Position numbers and translations under genes: made by a program. The notes under the pieces are model-generated. The model was not told the origin of the DNA. It made no database searches and worked only from the letters and a program-made list of their open reading frames with translations. Shown piece after piece: positions 1 through 4,713 of a stretch of 5,374 nucleotides of DNA (its first letter is position 1; each line of letters opens with the position of its first letter). The stretch is from an uncultured Eubacteriales bacterium (lineage in GTDB: Bacteria > Bacillota > Clostridia > Oscillospirales > CAG-272). The stretch covers positions 1-5,374 of the forward strand of contig URMC01000100.1 in NCBI GenBank assembly GCA_900548735.1, written 5' to 3'.

Positions 1-22
1 CGAATACGCCAATTCTCTGCAT
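1..22 (-). CDS. hdrA: HdrA-like protein, N-terminal 7 codons only (runs off left edge)
   Basis: Only the start is visible: an ATG at 22-20 followed by codons for M-Q-R-I-G-V-F. A strong GGAGGAG ribosome binding site lies five bases upstream and begins directly after the hdrC stop codon. The peptide matches the usual beginning of HdrA proteins, which commonly open with R-I-G-V-(F/Y)-V-C-H-C-G. HdrA is the FAD and multi-[4Fe-4S] subunit of soluble heterodisulfide reductase complexes and is the site of flavin-based electron bifurcation in methanogens. The gene starts 12 nt after hdrC in the same operon, so an HdrC-HdrA order is expected. The assignment rests on seven residues plus context; no cofactor motif lies inside the window. 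Confidence 0.72.
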
Positions 23-27
23 GGTTT

Positions 28-34
28 CTCCTCC
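28..34 (-). promoter_or_regulatory. Ribosome binding site of the hdrA-like gene
   Basis: GGAGGAG on the minus strand follows the TAA stop of hdrC directly and ends five bases before the ATG at 22. It is the main evidence that a real gene starts at the window edge. Confidence 0.85.
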
Positions 35-418
35 TTACTTGCTGTATTTGCGCATCGCGGTGACGATGGCCTGCTGGGGCAGATCGTCATCGAGAAGAGC
101 GGGAATATCGTCGGGGGTCATGTGGTTGGCGCCCTGCTTGCGGATCACCTGCAGGCGCACCGCCTCGACCACCTTCGCCGGCTCCACACCGCGGGGACAG
201 CGCTCCACGCACGCAAAGCAGGAAAGGCACTTGTAAATAGAGGGCGAATTCATCAGTTTGTCGATCTCGCCCTTTTCCACCATGTAGACAAACTGGTGGG
301 GATGATATTCCATCTCGTCGTAGGAAGGACAGGTTGCGGAGCACTTGCCGCAGCGCATGCACTTGAGCACGTTTACGCCGCTGGTGCGCAGAATCTGCTC
401 TTTGTCAAATTTGCTCAT
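35..418 (-). CDS. hdrC: HdrC-like 4Fe-4S dicluster electron-transfer protein
   Basis: A 127-residue small ferredoxin-like subunit of a heterodisulfide-reductase-type complex. Two complete [4Fe-4S] motifs are visible: C20-x2-C23-x2-C26-x3-C30-P, and C64-x2-C67-x2-C70-x3-C74-P. Their spacing of about 40 residues is typical of HdrC, GlpC and related dicluster proteins. In known HdrABC complexes HdrC passes electrons between HdrA and HdrB in the cytoplasm. No membrane segment is visible, which argues against a membrane HdrE/DsrM-type partner here. It is shorter than methanogen HdrC (roughly 185 residues), mostly in the C-terminal part after the second motif. The start at 418 is supported by GGGAGGAG nine bases upstream, between the hdrB stop and the ATG (19-nt gap). 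The natural electron acceptor is unknown; family assignment is firm, pathway is not. Confidence 0.9.
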   Translation of the reverse strand: MSKFDKEQILRTSGVNVLKCMRCGKCSATCPSYDEMEYHPHQFVYMVEKGEIDKLMNSPSIYKCLSCFACVERCPRGVEPAKVVEAVRLQVIRKQGANHMTPDDIPALLDDDLPQQAIVTAMRKYSK

Positions 419-437
419 CCGTTCTTGCTCCTCCCTT

Positions 438-1226
438 TCAGTCCTTCACGCCCAGGGCCTCGGCCAGCAGCTCGGTGAAGTAAACCACCGGCAGGCGATG
501 CTCTCCGGACGCGTTCTTGGTCAGGTTGTACAAACACAGGGGACATGCCGTCACCAGCGTGTCGGCCTGCATGTCCGCCGCGTTTTCCATCACGGCGGTG
601 CTCTTCTTCTGCGCAATCTTCTTATCTTCCATCACCGCGTAGCCGCCGCAGCACTCGTTGCGGTTGGCCCAGAGCACGGGCTCTGCGCCGATGGCGCGGA
701 TGAAATCTTCCATGATGCGCGGATTTTCGGGGTTGTCCATCTGCATCACCTTGCCGGGACGCAGCAGCAGGCAGCCGTAATACGCGGCGATCTTCTGCCC
801 GGTGAGCGGCACCTTGACCGCTGCCTTCAGCCGGTCGAAGCCGACCTCGTCGCGCAGCAGCTCCAGATAATGCAGCACCTGCGTTTCGCCCTTATACGGC
901 TCGTCGAGCCCAAGATAATTATTCGCCCTCGACGAGATGTCCGCGTCGACGCGCATATCTTCGTTGGTGCGCTTGATGACGTTGTGACACGCGGAGCAGA
1001 GCGTGAGAAGCCTGCCGCCGTGACGCTTCGCGTAATCGAGCGCGCGGACGGCGGAAAGCTTGGGCGCGATCTCGTCTTTCGCCATGGGATACACCGCGCC
1101 GCAGCACTGCCAGTCCGGCAGTTCCTCCAGGGTAAAGCCCAGCGCCTCGGCGCTCTTGCGCGCGTAAGCGTCTAAATCCTTTGCCTTGGTTTTCAGGGTG
1201 CATCCGGGATAATAACTGAATTTCAT
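438..1226 (-). CDS. hdrB: HdrB-like protein with two cysteine-rich CCG domains
   Basis: A 262-residue protein with two CCG (cysteine-rich) domains. The first uses C9, C41-C42 and C77-x2-C80; the second uses C152, C192-C193 and C228-x2-C231. Both sets are complete. In methanogen HdrB such motifs hold two non-cubane [4Fe-4S] clusters that reduce the CoM-S-S-CoB heterodisulfide. Bacteria lacking those coenzymes must use another disulfide or acceptor. The opening M-K-F-S-Y-Y-P-G-C is typical for the family, so I place the start at 1226, where GAAGAAGGG lies nine bases upstream. An upstream in-frame ATG at 1292 would add 22 atypical residues and overlap the fumarase gene. The gene follows fumC by 31 nt and precedes hdrC by 19 nt. 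A related alternative is the C-terminal half of thiol:fumarate reductase TfrB, which shares this domain. Confidence 0.9.
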   Translation of the reverse strand: MKFSYYPGCTLKTKAKDLDAYARKSAEALGFTLEELPDWQCCGAVYPMAKDEIAPKLSAVRALDYAKRHGGRLLTLCSACHNVIKRTNEDMRVDADISSRANNYLGLDEPYKGETQVLHYLELLRDEVGFDRLKAAVKVPLTGQKIAAYYGCLLLRPGKVMQMDNPENPRIMEDFIRAIGAEPVLWANRNECCGGYAVMEDKKIAQKKSTAVMENAADMQADTLVTACPLCLYNLTKNASGEHRLPVVYFTELLAEALGVKD

Positions 1227-1235
1227 GGGTTTTTT

Positions 1236-1244
1236 CCCTTCTTC
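1236..1244 (-). promoter_or_regulatory. Ribosome binding site deciding the hdrB start
   Basis: GAAGAAGGG on the minus strand, nine bases before the ATG at 1226 and within the 31-nt fumC-hdrB gap. It is weaker than the other sites in the operon, but it supports the family-typical start over the in-frame ATG at 1292 inside fumC. Confidence 0.6.
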
Positions 1245-1257
1245 AAGTTTTTGGATC

Positions 1258-2634
1258 TCAGACCATCTGCTCCGGGTGGAAGACTTCGTCAAACCGCTCC
1301 GCAGTGAGGAACCCGAGTGCCACGCACGCCTCTTTGAGGGAGATGTTCTCTTTGAACGCCTTCTTCACGGTCTTGGCGGCGTTCTCGTAGCCGATGTAGG
1401 GGTTCAGCGCCGTCACCAGCATCAGGGAATTGTGCAGGTTGTCGTGCATCTTCTCTTTGTTGGCGGTAATGCCCACGGCGCAGTGATCGTTGAAGGAGAC
1501 CATCGCCTCGGCAAGCAGGCGCGCGGACTGCAGGAAGTTATAAATGCAGACGGGCATGAAAACGTTCAGTTCAAAGTTGCCCTGGGAAGCCGCCATACCG
1601 ACCGCCACATCGTTGCCCATCACCTGCACGGCGACCATGGTCACCGCCTCGCACTGCGTGGGGTTGACCTTGCCGGGCATGATGGAGGAGCCGGGCTCGT
1701 TTTCGGGAATGTGAATCTCACCAAGCCCGAGACGGGGACCGGAAGCCAGCCAACGCACGTCGTTGGCAATCTTCATCATGTCGCAGGCAAGCGCTTTGAT
1801 GGCGCCGTGTGCAAACACGATCTCGTCCTTGGAGGTCAGCGCGTGGAACTTGTTGCCCGCCGTGGTGAAGTTTTTGCCCGTGATCTCGGAAACCGCTTCC
1901 GCCACCTTCACGTCAAAGCCCTTGGGGGCGTTGAGCCCGGTGCCGACCGCCGTGCCGCCGAGCGCCAGTTCTTTCAGACCCGGCAGGGCGATTGCCAACT
2001 GCTCGCGGTCGCGTTCCAGACTCGTTCTCCAACCGGAAATCTCCTGGGAGAAGGCAATCGGGGTTGCGTCCTGCAGGTGGGTGCGACCGCTCTTGATAAT
2101 GCCCTCGTTCTCTTTTTCCAGCCGCTTGAAGGTCTCTACCAGCTTGTCAATCGCCGGGAAGAGCTTGTCTTCAATCGCCGCAACCGCCGCAATGTGCATG
2201 GCAGTGGGGAACGTGTCGTTGGAGGACTGGCTCATGTTGATGTCGTCATTCGGGTGGCAGAGCTTCGCGCCGGCAATCTCGTTGGCGCGGTTGGCAATGA
2301 CCTCGTTGGCGTTCATATTGGACTGCGTGCCGGAGCCTGTCTGCCAGACTACCAGCGGGAAATGGTCGTTGAGTTTGCCGGAAATCACTTCGTCGCAAGC
2401 GGCGCTGATGGCGGCAAGTTTTTCCGCGGTCATTTTTTCGGGCTTGAGCGTGGCGTTTGCCATCGCGGCGGCCTTTTTCAGAATGCCGAACGCATGGGTG
2501 ATCTCGCGGGGCATGGTCTCAATTCCCACACCGATCGGGAAGTTTTCATGGCTACGTTCTGTCTGTGCCGCCCAGTAACGGTCGGCAGGTACTTTCACTT
2601 CGCCCATCGAGTCATGTTCAATACGGTATTCCAT
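1258..2634 (-). CDS. fumC: Class II fumarate hydratase (fumarase C)
   Basis: A 458-residue full-length enzyme of the aspartase/fumarase superfamily; class II fumarases are about 460 residues. It reversibly hydrates fumarate to malate in the cytoplasm as a homotetramer and needs no Fe-S cluster. The superfamily signature [11 protein letters not shown] sits at 315-325, with catalytic serine S316 and K322. The T-H-L-Q-D-A-T-P-I segment carries H186. Other conserved blocks are [13 protein letters not shown] at 100-112 and [12 protein letters not shown] at 136-147. The [11 protein letters not shown] and SSNDTFPT wording fits fumarase better than aspartase or argininosuccinate lyase. The start at 2634 has an AGGAGG site nine bases upstream. 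It is the first gene of the operon leading into hdrB, hdrC and hdrA. An FeS-free fumarase heading an Fe-S electron-transfer operon is the odd point. Confidence 0.96.
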   Translation of the reverse strand: MEYRIEHDSMGEVKVPADRYWAAQTERSHENFPIGVGIETMPREITHAFGILKKAAAMANATLKPEKMTAEKLAAISAACDEVISGKLNDHFPLVVWQTGSGTQSNMNANEVIANRANEIAGAKLCHPNDDINMSQSSNDTFPTAMHIAAVAAIEDKLFPAIDKLVETFKRLEKENEGIIKSGRTHLQDATPIAFSQEISGWRTSLERDREQLAIALPGLKELALGGTAVGTGLNAPKGFDVKVAEAVSEITGKNFTTAGNKFHALTSKDEIVFAHGAIKALACDMMKIANDVRWLASGPRLGLGEIHIPENEPGSSIMPGKVNPTQCEAVTMVAVQVMGNDVAVGMAASQGNFELNVFMPVCIYNFLQSARLLAEAMVSFNDHCAVGITANKEKMHDNLHNSLMLVTALNPYIGYENAAKTVKKAFKENISLKEACVALGFLTAERFDEVFHPEQMV

Positions 2635-2659
2635 CTTGCAAATCCTCCTGTATTTTCGC

Positions 2660-2673
2660 GCGGCAGAAGCCGC
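2660..2673 (-). promoter_or_regulatory. GC hairpin in the fumC 5' leader
   Basis: In the fumC transcript a perfect five-pair all-GC stem (GCGGC/GCCGC) closes a UUCU loop. It lies between the predicted transcription start near 2682 and the AGGAGG site at 2643-2648. With a three-base bulge it could extend by three U-A pairs (UUU with AAA). It may stabilise the mRNA or tune translation; it is not long enough to call a known riboswitch. Confidence 0.4.
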
Positions 2674-2688
2674 AAATTTACATTATAC

Positions 2689-2718
2689 ATTATAGCACAC
2701 TCCCGCTTTTTTCGTCAA
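2689..2718 (-). promoter_or_regulatory. Sigma-A-type promoter of the fumC-hdrBCA operon
   Basis: Reading the minus strand, a TTGACG -35 box (2718-2713) is followed after 18 bases by a perfect TATAAT -10 box (2694-2689). An extended -10 TG stands one base upstream of the -10. The predicted transcript starts near 2682, giving a leader of about 48 nt before the fumC ATG. A second TATAAT at 2687-2682 has no -35 box at suitable spacing. Confidence 0.85.
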
Positions 2719-2732
2719 GGGGCGCGCTTGTG

Positions 2733-2749
2733 AAATTTGTGACAAATTT
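2733..2749. promoter_or_regulatory. Perfect 17-bp palindrome between the divergent promoters (candidate operator)
   Basis: AAATTTGTGACAAATTT is a perfect inverted repeat with 8-base arms around one central G. It lies 14 bases upstream of the fumC -35 box, centred near -59 relative to the predicted fumC transcript start and near -120 relative to the sufC start. The position suits an activator of the fumC operon or a shared regulator. The layout with one central base resembles the 7-1-7 boxes of Fur/PerR-family regulators, but the bases do not match a consensus I know. It does not match Rex, Fnr/Crp or CcpA consensus spacing. The regulator is unknown. Confidence 0.55.
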
Positions 2750-2825
2750 GGTTTTCCTTTTCCCCGCTTCTCTGTGATATTTCTCTCCTTTTTGCTCAAA
2801 ATAAAGAAAAGCAGGAAAATCCCGC

Positions 2826-2854
2826 TTGCAAACCGCCGCGGGGTGTGCTATACT
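2826..2854 (+). promoter_or_regulatory. Sigma-A-type promoter of sufCB
   Basis: A TTGCAA -35 box (2826-2831) and TATACT -10 box (2849-2854) are separated by 17 bases, with an extended -10 TG at 2846-2847. Transcription should start near 2861, leaving a leader of about 29 nt. This also excludes the in-frame ATG at 2860 as the sufC start, because it would lie at or before the transcript's first base. Confidence 0.8.
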
Positions 2855-2872
2855 GAAAGATGATTTTATCCC

Positions 2873-2880
2873 AAAAGGAG
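2873..2880 (+). promoter_or_regulatory. Ribosome binding site deciding the sufC start
   Basis: AAAAGGAG sits nine bases before the ATG at 2890. It supports that start over the in-frame ATG at 2860, which lies upstream of this site. Confidence 0.85.
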
Positions 2881-2889
2881 TTTTCACTT

Positions 2890-3621
2890 ATGTTAGAGTT
2901 ACAGCATATCGGGCTGACCGTGCCCGCCGAGAACGGCGGAAAAACCGTTATCCTCGATGACGTCAGTTTTTCGGTCAGCGAGCGGTTTGTGGCGCTTACC
3001 GGACCCAACGGCTCCGGCAAATCCACGCTTGCCAAAATCATTGCCGGCATCGTGACCCCCACCTCCGGCAAAGTTTTGCTGGACGGCGAGGACATCACCG
3101 CGCTTTCGGTCACTGAGCGGGCGCGCCGCGGCATCAGCTTTGCCTTTCAGCAACCCGTGCGTTTCAAGGGGCTGACGGTCAGGGATCTCATCTCGCTTGC
3201 CGCGGGCGAAAAAATGACCGTTTCCGGTGTATGTGAGTACCTCTCCGAGGTCGGGCTTTGTGCCAAAGAGTACGTCAACCGTGAGGTCAACGCGTCTCTT
3301 TCGGGCGGTGAGCTCAAGCGCATTGAAATTGCGATGATCAACGCGCGGGGCACCGCGTTTTCGGTGTTTGACGAGCCGGAGGCGGGCATTGACCTGTGGA
3401 GCTTCAACAGTCTGATCCGCGTGTTTGAAAAAATGTACGAGCGCACCAAGGGCAGTATCCTCATCATCTCTCACCAGGAGCGGATTCTCGACATTGCCGA
3501 CAAGATTATTGTGCTTTCGGGCGGCAAAGTGGCTGCAATCGGCACCAAGGAAGAAATTATGCCCAATCTCCTGAACGCGCAGGGGACATGCCGTTATGCG
3601 GAGGTGAAAAACAATGGCTGA
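2890..3621 (+). CDS. sufC: SufC-like ABC ATPase of Fe-S cluster assembly (minimal SUF/SMS type)
   Basis: A 243-residue soluble ABC ATPase with no membrane segments. It powers conformational change of the SufB-type scaffold during Fe-S cluster assembly. All ABC motifs are present: Walker A GPNGSGKST (38-46), Q-loop glutamines Q87/Q88, signature LSGGELKR (137-144), Walker B ending in D161-E162, D-loop G-I-D, and switch histidine H195 in I-I-S-H-Q-E. The segment after Walker B reads DEPEAGID rather than the DE(T/S)DSGLD of SUF operons such as E. coli's, so it belongs to a divergent branch. The start at 2890 is set by AAAAGGAG and a promoter just upstream. It overlaps sufB by 8 bp, implying translational coupling. 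A generic ABC transporter ATPase is unlikely because no permease is nearby and the partner is a clear SufB/D protein. Confidence 0.9.
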   Translation: MLELQHIGLTVPAENGGKTVILDDVSFSVSERFVALTGPNGSGKSTLAKIIAGIVTPTSGKVLLDGEDITALSVTERARRGISFAFQQPVRFKGLTVRDLISLAAGEKMTVSGVCEYLSEVGLCAKEYVNREVNASLSGGELKRIEIAMINARGTAFSVFDEPEAGIDLWSFNSLIRVFEKMYERTKGSILIISHQERILDIADKIIVLSGGKVAAIGTKEEIMPNLLNAQGTCRYAEVKNNG

Positions 3622-4540
3622 GCTGACACAGATCGAGAAAAACCTCTTGGAGGAGCTTGCCGGCATTCACGAGGTGCCGCAGGGCGCTTATTCCCTGCGC
3701 ATCAACGGCAGTCTTTTCGGCAAAAACTCCTCGGAGCATATTGATATCGTGAAAAAAGAGGACAAGCCCGGCATTGATATTTACATCAAGCCCGGCACCA
3801 AAAAAGAGAGCGTGCACATCCCGGTCCTGCTGGCAGAAACCGGGCTTCACGACCTTGTTTACAATGACTTTCACGTGGGCGCGGACGCGGACGTGACAAT
3901 TGTTGCCGGTTGCGGCATCCACAACGGCGGCAGTGCCGAAAGCGAGCACAGCGGCATTCACACGTTCTACCTCGACGAGGGCGCCAAGGTCAAATATATC
4001 GAAAAACATTACGGAGAGGGGGACGGCAACGGCAAAAATACGATGAACCCCACCACCGTGGTGTACCTCGGCAAAAACGCCTATATGGAGATGGAAACCG
4101 CGCAGATCAAGGGCATTGACTCCACGCTCCGCTCCACCTCCGGCAAGCTCTCGGACGGGGCGACCCTCATTATTCACGAAAAGATCATGACCCACGGCGC
4201 GCAACACGCCGAGACCCGGTTTGACGTGGATCTTGACGGCGTGGACTGCGGCACGCACGTGGTCTCCCGCTCGGTGGCAAAGGACACGTCAAGGCAGAAA
4301 TTCGTGTCGCACGTCAACGGCAACAACCGCTGTTCCGGACACACGGAATGTGACGCCATCATCATGGACAACGCGCACGTCAGCGCCGTGCCGGAAATCG
4401 CCGCCAACCACCCCGAAGCGTCTCTGATTCACGAAGCCGCCATCGGCAAAATCGCCGGCGAACAGCTGATTAAACTCATGACCCTGGGGCTGACCGAAAA
4501 GGAAGCCGAAGAGCAGATTATCAACGGGTTCTTGAAGTAA
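3614..4540 (+). CDS. sufB: Short SufB/SufD-family Fe-S scaffold protein (SmsB-like)
   Basis: A 308-residue SufB/D-family beta-helix core protein, much shorter than typical SufB (about 470-495) and SufD (about 420). It is expected to form the scaffold on which clusters are built, probably as a homodimer with SufC, since no separate sufD, sufS or sufU follows. Conserved family features are in the C-terminal half: a C-x-G-H-T-E-C-D segment (C240, C246), then A-V-P-E-I (258-262) and I-H-E-A-A-I-G-K-I (272-280). By eye H273-E274 align with the E. coli SufB H-E pair that includes E434, and with SufD H360. The position matching E. coli SufB C405 appears to be A254. The ATG at 3614 has GGAGGTG seven bases upstream and overlaps the sufC stop. 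Family is certain; the minimal-SUF (SMS) label is inferred from length and gene set. Confidence 0.92.
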   Translation: MAELTQIEKNLLEELAGIHEVPQGAYSLRINGSLFGKNSSEHIDIVKKEDKPGIDIYIKPGTKKESVHIPVLLAETGLHDLVYNDFHVGADADVTIVAGCGIHNGGSAESEHSGIHTFYLDEGAKVKYIEKHYGEGDGNGKNTMNPTTVVYLGKNAYMEMETAQIKGIDSTLRSTSGKLSDGATLIIHEKIMTHGAQHAETRFDVDLDGVDCGTHVVSRSVAKDTSRQKFVSHVNGNNRCSGHTECDAIIMDNAHVSAVPEIAANHPEASLIHEAAIGKIAGEQLIKLMTLGLTEKEAEEQIINGFLK

Positions 4541-4546
4541 AATTCA

Positions 4547-4572
4547 CAGGGGCGGATTCCATATCCTCCCGC
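4547..4572. repeat. Imperfect palindromic repeat, copy 1
   Basis: A 26-base unit beginning CAGGGGCGGATTCC and ending ATATCCTCCCGC, identical to copy 2. The core GGGCGGAT and ATCCTCCC arms pair at seven of eight positions around a TCCAT loop. It starts six bases after the sufB stop. It lacks a following T-run, so it is not a standard terminator. Confidence 0.85.
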
Positions 4573-4594
4573 ACCTGACAAAAACCAATATCCG

Positions 4595-4620
4595 CAGGGG
4601 CGGATTCCATATCCTCCCGC
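4595..4620. repeat. Imperfect palindromic repeat, copy 2
   Basis: An exact 26-base copy of the unit at 4547, with a 48-base period. The bases between copies also resemble those before the third copy (AAAnCCnATnTCC pattern), so the duplicated unit is probably the whole 48-50 bases. Confidence 0.85.
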
Positions 4621-4644
4621 GTACCGATGTAAATCCGATTTCCC

Positions 4645-4676
4645 CAGGGGCGCAGGTCACCTCTCCCGTTTTATTG
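4645..4676 (+). repeat. Degenerate third repeat copy, possible weak sufCB terminator
   Basis: This copy keeps CAGGGGCG at the left and CTCCCG at the right (to 4669), but its centre has become AGGTCACCT, itself a perfect 4-1-4 inverted repeat. The folded form would pair AGGT/ACCT and GGG/CCC with an internal loop. It is followed by TTTTATT, so it could act as a weak intrinsic terminator of sufCB. The stem is poor and I rate that role low. Confidence 0.4.
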
Positions 4677-4713
4677 TAAAATTTATATTTTCCGCCCCGA
4701 AAGGAGGCCCCAA

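Larger units (their letters stand above)
4541..4713. other. Intergenic region between sufB and mutY
   Basis: This 173-bp gap contains the three repeat copies, then an AT-rich stretch (4669-4692) and the mutY ribosome binding site AAGGAGG (4701-4707). TAAAAT (4677-4682) or TATATT (4684-4689) could serve as a -10 box for mutY. Neither has a recognisable -35 box, so a mutY promoter is only suspected. No ORF or structured RNA is supported here. Confidence 0.6.

Noticed and set aside
345..1175. A 276-codon open frame on the plus strand over hdrB
   Set aside because: It is antisense to the HdrB-like gene, whose cysteine motifs are intact, and has no domain or convincing ribosome binding site.
1227..1292. 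N-terminal extension of HdrB from the ATG at 1292
   Set aside because: It would overlap fumC by 35 bases, adds 22 residues unlike the family, and the M-K-F-S-Y-Y-P-G-C start has its own upstream purine-rich site.
1225..2733. A 502-codon open frame on the plus strand, antisense to fumC
   Set aside because: The minus-strand frame encodes a full-length fumarase with all signatures; the antisense product is rich in His, Arg and Gly with no recognisable domain, as expected for a GC-rich shadow frame.
2733..2749. Rex (redox-sensing repressor) operator
   Set aside because: Rex sites have TTGTGA/TTGTTA-type halves separated by several bases; here the TTTGT/ACAAA halves are separated by a single G.
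2809..2827. Inverted repeat AAGCAGG/CCCGCTT overlapping the sufC -35 box as an operator
   Set aside because: One mismatch in seven pairs and a short arm make it indistinguishable from chance; the 17-bp palindrome is the only convincing operator candidate.
2860..2889. N-terminal extension of SufC from the ATG at 2860
   Set aside because: It lies at the predicted transcription start, upstream of the AAAAGGAG site, and adds ten residues not typical for SufC.
3557..4258. A 233-codon minus-strand frame over sufB
   Set aside because: It is a shadow of the clear SufB-family gene and of the sufC end; its composition (Val, His, Ala rich) and lack of motifs fit antisense translation.
4547..4670. CRISPR array
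   Set aside because: The repeat-spacer look (26-base repeats, 22-24-base gaps) is misleading: only two exact copies, the gaps resemble each other, and no cas gene is present. A tandem palindromic repeat fits better.
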